Origin: Apilactobacillus apinorum
GTDB lineage: Bacteria > Bacillota > Bacilli > Lactobacillales > Lactobacillaceae
Direction: 5' to 3'
DNA: 64,000 bases
Assembly: GCF_001281175.1 (NCBI RefSeq)
Contig: NZ_KQ440396.1
Coordinates: 62,001-126,000, forward strand
The position numbers were made by a program, and so were the translations under genes. Shown one piece after another: positions 24,541 through 31,485 of the stretch. Below the pieces are notes generated by a model that searched no databases, was not told the origin of the DNA, and was given only the letters and a program-made list of their open reading frames with translations. How positions within the stretch are numbered: the stretch's first letter is position 1; the number at the start of each line of letters is the position of its first letter.

Positions 24541-25674
24541 TTATTTTCTTATCTTTTTACCCCAAAATTGGAAGTAATCGGTTCTCAAGTTACCGTTAAA
24601 TAATTTTCTAGTTTTTGTTGCTGGTTGGCCATAAAATTTTTCGAATTCTAAATCTGAAGTTAAGAAATATTTAGACCAACTAGTCATAGGTTTAAATATT
24701 CTACCTAACCCTTTATATAACTTTCTAACTTCTTGTTTATCACTTAAACGTTCACCATATGGTGGATTAGAAACTACAACACCGTTAATTTTATCAGTCT
24801 TGAAATCTAAAACGGATAATTGTTTGAATTGAATGTCATGTAAAAGACCTACTTCCTGAGCATTTACCTTCGCTATCTCAATCATATTTCCATCTACATC
24901 AGATGCCATGATATCAATTTCTTTATCATAATCAGCTTGCTCATCAGCTTTATTACGAACATCTTCAATCATCTTCTTATCCATCCATTCCCATTTTTCG
25001 CATGAGAACTCTCTATTGAATCCAGGTGCAATATTTCTAGCAATCATAGCAGCTTCAATTGGAATAGTTCCAGAACCACACATTGGATCTAAAAATGGCA
25101 TATCAGGATACCAACTAGTTAAAAGAATTAGTGCTGCTGCCATGTTTTCTTTAATTGGAGCCGGTCCTTTAGCGACACGATATCCACGTTTGAATAAACT
25201 TTCACCGGTTGTATCTAGAGTAACGATAACATGGTCTTTATTAATTCTTGTTTCTAGTTTATATAATTCTCCAGTTTCAGGTAATCTAGTACGACGATGG
25301 TAAGTTTCATTTAGTTTATTTACAACAGCTTTTTTAGCAATAGCTTGCACGTCAGGAACACTGTGTAATATAGAATTATGAGATCTTCCATTCATTGGGA
25401 AATTAGCATCCATTGGAAGTAATTCGTCCCATGGCAATGCTTTTACATTTTGAAATAGATCTTCAAAAGTTTTTGCATCAAATTCTCCAACGATTATTTC
25501 AATTCTATCAGCGGTTCTTAACCATAAATTTGTGTTGATTATATCTTCAGCGGTTCCTTCGAATCTAACACGTCCATTTTCTACTTGAACTTCATATCCT
25601 AAATTACGTAGTTCTTTACCTACAAGTGCTTCAATTCCGGCGGCACAAGTGGCCATTAATTTAAATTTATTCAT
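24541..25674 (-). CDS. ypsC: THUMP-domain class I rRNA methyltransferase (RlmL N-terminal / YpsC type)
   Basis: Predicted 23S rRNA guanine-N2 methyltransferase. The 377-residue protein has an N-terminal ferredoxin-like/THUMP region (MATCAAGIEALVGKEL, residues about 1-160) and a Rossmann methyltransferase domain with SAM motif FLDPMCGSGTIPIEAA. The catalytic NPPY motif is in VVSNPPYGERL. Neighbours rnpB, gpsB and ypsA reproduce the Bacillus subtilis ypsC-gpsB-ypsA region, supporting the assignment. Confidence 0.92.
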   Translation of the reverse strand: MNKFKLMATCAAGIEALVGKELRNLGYEVQVENGRVRFEGTAEDIINTNLWLRTADRIEIIVGEFDAKTFEDLFQNVKALPWDELLPMDANFPMNGRSHNSILHSVPDVQAIAKKAVVNKLNETYHRRTRLPETGELYKLETRINKDHVIVTLDTTGESLFKRGYRVAKGPAPIKENMAAALILLTSWYPDMPFLDPMCGSGTIPIEAAMIARNIAPGFNREFSCEKWEWMDKKMIEDVRNKADEQADYDKEIDIMASDVDGNMIEIAKVNAQEVGLLHDIQFKQLSVLDFKTDKINGVVVSNPPYGERLSDKQEVRKLYKGLGRIFKPMTSWSKYFLTSDLEFEKFYGQPATKTRKLFNGNLRTDYFQFWGKKIRK

Positions 25675-25711
25675 TTAATTCTTCCTTTTCACGAATCAAA
25701 AATATTTCAAT

Positions 25712-25744
25712 AAAAAAAGGGAGGAAGAAAACTTCCACCCTTTC
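25712..25744 (-). terminator. Terminator of rnpB
   Basis: On the minus strand AAAGGGTGGAAG pairs with CTTCCTCCCTTT around a short T loop and is followed by a run of T. This marks the 3' end of the RNase P RNA transcript. Confidence 0.85.
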
Positions 25745-25750
25745 CTGATT

Positions 25751-26138
25751 GGTGTACATTCCTGTAAGCCATGTTTTGTGCTTTATATTTAAGTCAGGCC
25801 TTAAAATATAAAGTAGTAATCATCTATCTGAGAATTAAATTCTCCCCCACACTTAGTTCAATTTCCGTGTGTGAAGCTCCCCTACCAAAGTTTGGGTTTC
25901 CCGCTCGTGGGGTTTACCGCGTTCCACCAATACCGTTTCCAATATTGTATCGTCTCTGTGGCACTTTCAGGAGTACTGAAGCATAGTAAAACCTTAGCTA
26001 TTTTCTCCGCCGTTACTACAAAGTAGTCCCCCGGCTTATTTTTTCACCGAGCACGAACACTACAAGCATCGCAGCCTGTGCGAGAGTGGACTTTCCTCAG
26101 CCAACAAAAGTTGACCGCGATTACTCAGAATGTACACC
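25751..26138 (-). ncRNA. rnpB: RNase P RNA, class B (Bacillus type)
   Basis: Catalytic RNA that matures tRNA 5' ends. Read on the minus strand: GAGGAAAGTCCACTCTCGCA (CR-I region), CTGAAAGTGCCACAGAGACG, GGAACGCGGTAAACCCC and the 3' block CAAAACATGGCTTAC are hallmark conserved pieces in correct order. The ends pair through GGTGTACATT (25751-25760) with AATGTACACC (26129-26138), the P1 helix. Total length is about 390 bases. The organisation matches class B RNAs of Firmicutes. A terminator follows on the minus strand. Confidence 0.97.
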
Positions 26139-26151
26139 AGTTGTTAATTAA

Positions 26152-26535
26152 TTAAAATCTATCAATGCTACTTGGTCCTTCAGTTGAACCAAATACACGT
26201 TGTTCAAGATTTGAAACACGTTTTAATAATTCATTTTCAATACGTGTTCTTCCTAATGTATCTTGACTTGATGGTGTTGAATTTGAATCATCAAAGTATC
26301 CTGATGGAGCAACTCTTGGTTCATTGAATGAGCCACCAGATTGTTTTAATCTTTGGATTTCCATCTTTAGTTGATCGTTTTCATTTTTTAGATTAGTTAA
26401 TTCGCTATCAAAAGCTTGGTAATCTTTAATAATTCCGTCCAAAAAAGTATCAACTTCGTTTGGATCGTACCCTCTCATCTTTTGAGTAAATGCTCTTTCT
26501 AAGATGTCTTTAGGGGTAAATTGAATGTTGTTCAT
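26152..26535 (-). CDS. gpsB: Cell division protein GpsB (DivIVA-like)
   Basis: Cytosolic membrane-associated adaptor that couples cell-wall synthases such as PBP1A to the division cycle. The N-terminal DivIVA domain reads FTPKDILERAFTQKMRGYDP (about 6-25), followed by NEVDTFLDGIIKDYQ. A coiled coil follows to about residue 65, and a short C-terminal trimerisation helix (ENELLKRVSNLEQRVFG) closes the protein. Length 127 is typical. A possible partner, PBP1A, is encoded at 27900-30203. Confidence 0.95.
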   Translation of the reverse strand: MNNIQFTPKDILERAFTQKMRGYDPNEVDTFLDGIIKDYQAFDSELTNLKNENDQLKMEIQRLKQSGGSFNEPRVAPSGYFDDSNSTPSSQDTLGRTRIENELLKRVSNLEQRVFGSTEGPSSIDRF

Positions 26536-26604
26536 TATTCACACCTCATATTCATAAATAATCTCAAACAAATATAATTCTACCAGAATTTCAAATATTT
26601 TCAA

Positions 26605-27171
26605 TTAATCATCTGAATTATTTAAATTATTTTGGTATTCATTTGCCGCTTCTTGTAATTCATCAAAATCAACTAAACGATATTCATAATCATTTTGTTC
26701 TGAAAATCTTTTAATCTGCTCATAATCATATTGTGTTTTACCTGGATTGTCAACATCATAGATTAGTATTGCCTTGTCTGTATGGGTAAGCATAAATTCT
26801 TGATAAGCGCGCAATTGCATCGGTGACTTGTAAGGATCATTTGAAACGCTCGCTGAAAAATCAACATTACTTAATATTGTTGATAGTCTGGCTTGATTTT
26901 GTTCATTCCATTGATTACCAAACTCCTTAAAAGGAAGCATTACTGATAATTGAAACTCTCCAGGAAGTTCTTCTTTTAATTCATTGGCAACTTCTGCTGT
27001 CCATTGCTCTACTCCCATTTGTCCTCCGGTAATGATCCAATCCGCTCCATCAATAACTTCTTGTTTTATATTATTTTCAATCACACTTTTAATAACTAAT
27101 TCCTTAGGATCTTTATTCCCAAATACGCCAAGTTCGTAGCTTCTATATCCAGTTATCCATACACGAGACAT
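26605..27171 (-). CDS. ypsA: YpsA family SLOG-domain protein (DUF1273)
   Basis: A 188-residue protein of the SLOG superfamily, predicted to bind a nucleotide-derived ligand. Signatures are VWITGYRSYELGVF at the N terminus, the ITGGQMGVEQW glycine loop, and FGNQWNEQNQ. Overexpression of the B. subtilis and staphylococcal homologues affects cell division (established in the literature), which fits the neighbouring gpsB. It is divergent from recU. Confidence 0.92.
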   Translation of the reverse strand: MSRVWITGYRSYELGVFGNKDPKELVIKSVIENNIKQEVIDGADWIITGGQMGVEQWTAEVANELKEELPGEFQLSVMLPFKEFGNQWNEQNQARLSTILSNVDFSASVSNDPYKSPMQLRAYQEFMLTHTDKAILIYDVDNPGKTQYDYEQIKRFSEQNDYEYRLVDFDELQEAANEYQNNLNNSDD

Positions 27172-27273
27172 AAGATGCCCTCCCTTCTAATTACTATCTT
27201 TTTATCACTAATGGTATAATATCATTAATATTTATGATGTTAATAATGTATTGTTTGCTGAAAGGTGGTTGCA

Positions 27274-27879
27274 ATGGTAATTAAATATCCAAATGGAAAA
27301 TCCTTTAATGCTAACAGTAATAATAATGTTCCAAAGAATAAATACGTAAAACCTACCTCATATGGTGGACGTGGGATGACTTTGGAAGAAGAATTAAATA
27401 GAAGCAATGAATTCTATTTAGCAAAAAACGTTGCTGTTATACATAAAAAACCAACTCCAGTTCAAATTGTCAAAGTTGACTATCCAAAACGAAGTGCTGC
27501 TACAATCAAAGAAGCATATTTCAGAAGAGCTTCGACAACGGATTATAATGGAGTCTACAAAGGTAAGTATATTGATTTTGATGCCAAAGAAACCAAAAAT
27601 AAAACATCATTTCCATTAGCTAATTTTCATGAACATCAAATTAATCACATGAAAAAATGCGTCGAAAATGGTGGTATCTGTTTTGCAATTATAAAATTTA
27701 TATCAAGTGATGAAGTATATCTATTTAAGGCTTCTGACCTATTTACTTACTGGGATAATCAATTTAATGGTGGTAAAAAGTCAATAAAAAAGGATATAAT
27801 TGAGGAACTTGGTTATAAAATTAATTATTCAATTAACCCTACAATTCCTTATTTAAGTGTTGTAGATGAATTAATCTAA
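27274..27879 (+). CDS. recU: Holliday junction resolvase RecU
   Basis: Resolves four-way DNA junctions in recombination and chromosome segregation. Motifs: VIKYPNGKSF, GGRGMTLEEELNRSNEFYL, RRASTTDYNGVY and YIDFDAKETKNKTSFPL. The metal-binding set is Asp90, Asp103 and Lys105; the middle position is normally Glu (FEAK), so this is a conservative change. A longer frame from GTG 27265 exists, but AAAGGTGG (27261-27268) fits ATG 27274 best. pbp1A starts 20 bases after the stop, the standard recU-ponA operon. Confidence 0.95.
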   Translation: MVIKYPNGKSFNANSNNNVPKNKYVKPTSYGGRGMTLEEELNRSNEFYLAKNVAVIHKKPTPVQIVKVDYPKRSAATIKEAYFRRASTTDYNGVYKGKYIDFDAKETKNKTSFPLANFHEHQINHMKKCVENGGICFAIIKFISSDEVYLFKASDLFTYWDNQFNGGKKSIKKDIIEELGYKINYSINPTIPYLSVVDELI

Positions 27880-27899
27880 ACCGTAAAGGAGAATATTAC

Positions 27900-30203
27900 A
27901 TGTCTCAGAACAACCCAAACCTCGGAAGTAGAGTACAAAGAAATCAAAAGAAATATAAATCTTCCAAACGTGCTAGCTGGATTAAGAAAGTTATCGTTGG
28001 TGGACTTGGTTTTATATCTCTATTAATTGTATTAGGTAGTATCGTTTTCGTTTTCTATGCGTCAACTGCTCCTGATATTTCCTATCAATCACTTTCCAGT
28101 GATAATTCAACAAAAATCTATGATAATAAAGGCCATGTTATTTCAAGACTTGGTGTTCAAGATAGAGATTATATAAAATCTAATAAAATCCCATCTGAAT
28201 TAAAAAACGCGATTGTTTCTATTGAAGATCGACGTTTCTATAAACATCATGGGGTCGACCCTATCAGAATTTTAGGTGCTTCCTTATCAAACATTACGTC
28301 TGGAAGCTTAAATCTACAAGGTGGTTCAACATTAACTCAACAATTAGTTAAGTTATCTGTCTTTTCAACGGCAGCTTCAGATAGAACATTTAAGCGTAAG
28401 GCTCAAGAAGCATGGTTAGCTTTAAAAGTTGAAAAAACATATTCAAAACAACAAATCCTTGAATTCTATATTAATAAGGTTTACATGGGTAACAATGTTT
28501 ATGGTATGGAAACAGCTTCTGAATATTACTTTGGAAAATCATTAAGTAAATTAACACTTGCCCAAACTGCTTTACTAGCAGGAATGCCACAATCACCAAG
28601 TTACTATAATCCATATATTTATCCAAAATATGCTCAACAAAGAAGAGACGAAGTTCTAAATGCGATGGCATCATATGGTGCAATTACACAAAGCCAAGCC
28701 AACGCTGCTAAGAAAACTAGTGTAAAAACAGGATTAGTAAGCAGTCATAAAAGCAGTAGCTTCAGTTCTGTTAATGAAAAATACATTGATGCTTATCTAA
28801 AACAAGTAATCCAAGAACTAAAAGCTGAAGGATACAATACTCAATCAGGATTAAAAGTTTATACTAACCTTGATTTATCAGCTCAAAAGAAACTATACGA
28901 TTTAGCAAATAACGATGCTGCTGTTGGATTCCCTAATAGCACAATGCAAATTGGTGCTACCCTAGTAAATCCTAAAACTGGTGCCGTTAACGCTATGATT
29001 GGAAGTAGAAAGAGTGATATTCAATTTGGTTTGAATAGAGCCGTACAAACTGATCGTTCTAGTGGTTCAACTGCTAAGCCTTTAATGGATTACGGTCCAG
29101 CTATTGAGTATCTAAACTACCCTACTTATCAATTAGTTCATGACACTCCATATACCTATGGAGGAACAAGTATCTCTCTAAAAGATTTTGATAATAAGTA
29201 TCAAGGTACAATTTCAATGCATAAAGCACTAGTTGAATCTAGAAATATTCCCGCTATTAGAACTCTTGAAAATGTTGGTGTCAGCAAAGCAACTAGTTTC
29301 TTAAACTCATTAGGAATGACATTTAGTAGTGACCTATCACTTCAAAATGGTATTGGTTTATATATTTCTACTGAACAAGAAGCAGCTGCATACTCTGCAT
29401 TCGCTAATAATGGTGTTTACCACAAACCTTACCTAATCAGTCGTGTTGTTACTCCAGATAAAGTTTCTCATGACTTTACATCCGAAGGTACTCAAGTTAT
29501 GAGTCCTGCAACAGCATTTATGATGACATCAATGCTAAAAGGTGTCATGAACTCAGCTAACGGTTCAGGAACAGCAGCATATATTCCTGGTTTATATCAA
29601 GCTGGTAAGACTGGTACTACTCAATACCCTGACAACACTTACAATGGTGTTCTCCCTGCTTATGCAGCAATGGATTCATGGTTCACTGGGTACACCCAAA
29701 ATTATGCCCTATCGGTTTGGACTGGTTATGATAAACCATATGAAACAGGAAATTACATTTCCGCCGCACAAACTAATATTGCACAATTGATTTACAAATA
29801 TGAAATGCAATACATTTCTCAAGGAAAGTCTAATACTGATTGGACAAAACCTAGTGGTGTTACAGCAGTTAAATCTGGTGGACAAACTGAATACTACAAG
29901 AATGGGTATTCCGCAATTCAACCTGATAAAACCACAGGTTATAAAGGTGCTAGTTTATCAACTGTCTTAGATAGTACAAAGAAAGCTACAAAAGATTCCA
30001 AGACTAACAAAGACAATGAAGATGATGATAAGGATTCACAAAAAGATAAGAACAACGCAACTCAAAGTTCAGGATCCGGTTCAGGATCTGGTTCTAATAA
30101 CAATGAATCCAATCAACAAACTTCTCAAACTAACAACAATAATAACCAAACTACAAACACTCAAAACAATAGTAATCAAAGTAGTAGTCAACAAAATCAT
30201 TAA
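27900..30203 (+). CDS. pbp1A: Bifunctional class A penicillin-binding protein (PBP1A)
   Basis: Peptidoglycan glycosyltransferase/transpeptidase anchored by one membrane segment (residues about 28-53) after a basic cytoplasmic tail. The GT51 domain has catalytic Glu109 in SIEDRRFYKHHG and QGGSTLTQQLVK. The transpeptidase motifs are STAK (Ser390, Lys393), SRN in VESRNIPA, and KTGTT (570-574). The C terminus, from about residue 690, is a low-complexity tail rich in Lys/Asp and then Gly-Ser, Asn and Gln, probably extended in the wall. Length is 767. The gene is cotranscribed with recU and ends at a strong terminator. Confidence 0.95.
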   Translation: MSQNNPNLGSRVQRNQKKYKSSKRASWIKKVIVGGLGFISLLIVLGSIVFVFYASTAPDISYQSLSSDNSTKIYDNKGHVISRLGVQDRDYIKSNKIPSELKNAIVSIEDRRFYKHHGVDPIRILGASLSNITSGSLNLQGGSTLTQQLVKLSVFSTAASDRTFKRKAQEAWLALKVEKTYSKQQILEFYINKVYMGNNVYGMETASEYYFGKSLSKLTLAQTALLAGMPQSPSYYNPYIYPKYAQQRRDEVLNAMASYGAITQSQANAAKKTSVKTGLVSSHKSSSFSSVNEKYIDAYLKQVIQELKAEGYNTQSGLKVYTNLDLSAQKKLYDLANNDAAVGFPNSTMQIGATLVNPKTGAVNAMIGSRKSDIQFGLNRAVQTDRSSGSTAKPLMDYGPAIEYLNYPTYQLVHDTPYTYGGTSISLKDFDNKYQGTISMHKALVESRNIPAIRTLENVGVSKATSFLNSLGMTFSSDLSLQNGIGLYISTEQEAAAYSAFANNGVYHKPYLISRVVTPDKVSHDFTSEGTQVMSPATAFMMTSMLKGVMNSANGSGTAAYIPGLYQAGKTGTTQYPDNTYNGVLPAYAAMDSWFTGYTQNYALSVWTGYDKPYETGNYISAAQTNIAQLIYKYEMQYISQGKSNTDWTKPSGVTAVKSGGQTEYYKNGYSAIQPDKTTGYKGASLSTVLDSTKKATKDSKTNKDNEDDDKDSQKDKNNATQSSGSGSGSGSNNNESNQQTSQTNNNNNQTTNTQNNSNQSSSQQNH

Positions 30204-30240
30204 TAAAAAGAGCCTAGAATTTAATTCTAGGCTCTTTTTT
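30204..30240. terminator. Bidirectional terminator between pbp1A and dnaD
   Basis: AGAGCCTAGAAT (30209-30220) pairs with ATTCTAGGCTCT (30224-30235), flanked by A and T runs, between convergent genes. Confidence 0.92.
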
Positions 30241-30955
30241 ATTTATCTATTTTAAAGATTGGTATTTCTGGTTTATCGTTATTATTAGTAGAAACGCTAT
30301 TGTTTTTATTTCTTCTAATTTCACGCTCATGTCTATTTTTTTCAACGTCAGCAGGAGTTTTAATATTAGCTTTCTCCCAATTAACTAGTATTCTATCAAT
30401 ATACTTTAAGCTATAAACTTGATTCAATACTGATTCGCGGAGAGCTAACTGAATCATTTTTGTATCGTAATGATCATCATTAATCCATTGGTTAATCGTT
30501 TCTATTTCAATTGGAGAAAGTGGACGACCAAATTCTGATTCAATTTTATTAAAGGTTTCTTTTCTATCTGATTCTTTTGTTTCGACATTAACATCTTTAT
30601 TATCGAAATGTTCATCCTCAATATTTTGATTTAATTCTGATAATTTATCGTACATTAAAGAGAAGTCATATATATCGAATGACTGGCCTCTTTTATCAGT
30701 TAATGTCTTTATCTTCATTAATTTATTTTGAATTAATTCGTGAAGTATTTGATAAATTTTTGCACTAGACATTCCAGTTGAATCAGTTAATTCATTAATA
30801 TCTGGGAAATAACTGCCCATATCAATGCTTCTCTTAATTTGTAGGTACAATACTAATTGATCACTATTCATACCTAGTTTGGGATAGTTTTTTAAAAGTA
30901 TATTGGAAATGGTTGTGTTACCAGATTGCAAAAGTGACTTAGCAAATTTATCCAT
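30239..30955 (-). CDS. dnaD: DNA replication initiation/restart protein DnaD
   Basis: Loads the replicative helicase together with DnaB/DnaI in Firmicutes. The 238-residue protein has a winged-helix N-terminal domain (QLVLYLQIKRSIDMGSYFP; MSSAKIYQILHELIQNKLM) and a C-terminal DnaB_2 domain (EFGRPLSPIEIETINQW; LKYIDRILVNWEK). A longer frame from GTG 30964 is possible, but AAGGGGTG 6 bases before ATG 30955 decides the start. ypmB and dinG are upstream in the same direction. The aspB and asnS genes often found between ypmB and dnaD are missing here. Confidence 0.93.
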   Translation of the reverse strand: MDKFAKSLLQSGNTTISNILLKNYPKLGMNSDQLVLYLQIKRSIDMGSYFPDINELTDSTGMSSAKIYQILHELIQNKLMKIKTLTDKRGQSFDIYDFSLMYDKLSELNQNIEDEHFDNKDVNVETKESDRKETFNKIESEFGRPLSPIEIETINQWINDDHYDTKMIQLALRESVLNQVYSLKYIDRILVNWEKANIKTPADVEKNRHEREIRRNKNNSVSTNNNDKPEIPIFKIDK

Positions 30956-30969
30956 AAAAAACACCCCTT

Positions 30970-31473
30970 CTATACATTATCTATAAATCTTATTATTTTA
31001 CCTGTTTTAAAATCAACAACGGAATAAGTTAACCCATTTTTGTTGTTAAAGTAACTAACCGCCCATGCTGGTTTACCATTAAACATTGTTGGAGCAACAC
31101 TTATCAGTTTACCAATTGATTGCTTCTCATTTGTGATATTTTTAGCCTTATCAGAAGAAATTCCGTCAGAAGTCTTAACAATGTTAATGTTACCTGTTTT
31201 CTTTTCAATTATGGCTAAAACGTTTTGCTTCTCTTTATTAGTTCCTTGAATGGTGTAATATGTTCTATTTAAATCAGACATGTAGAATCTATCTACTTTT
31301 GTTATTCCGGCCTTTTTTTCGGCCAAATCAGTTGCTTGACTTTTAGCTGTAGAAATTGGCAATCTTGCCCACAATAATAGACCAATCATCATTATGATTA
31401 AAAGAATAATGATTGCAATTAACCATTTAATAAGTCTAAAATAATTAAATTTTTTTGATAAAGAATAATCCAT
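30970..31473 (-). CDS. ypmB: YpmB-like membrane-anchored PepSY-type protein
   Basis: A 167-residue protein with a single N-terminal membrane helix (about residues 14-37, LIKWLIAIIILLIIMMIGLL) and an extracellular part. That part contains two PepSY-like repeats (AEKKAGITKVDRFY..., then APTMFNGKPAWAVSYFN and YSVVDFKTGKII). The function is unknown. Position between dinG and dnaD matches B. subtilis ypmB. The 12-base gap to dinG and 14-base gap to dnaD indicate one operon. Confidence 0.82.
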   Translation of the reverse strand: MDYSLSKKFNYFRLIKWLIAIIILLIIMMIGLLLWARLPISTAKSQATDLAEKKAGITKVDRFYMSDLNRTYYTIQGTNKEKQNVLAIIEKKTGNINIVKTSDGISSDKAKNITNEKQSIGKLISVAPTMFNGKPAWAVSYFNNKNGLTYSVVDFKTGKIIRFIDNV

Positions 31474-31485
31474 TGTATCACCTCA

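Noticed and set aside
25771-25986. 71-residue open frame on the plus strand
   Set aside because: It lies antisense inside the RNase P RNA gene, whose conserved blocks and P1 helix explain the sequence.
28471-28683. 70-residue minus-strand frame inside pbp1A
   Set aside because: Antisense to the conserved glycosyltransferase domain; no supporting features.
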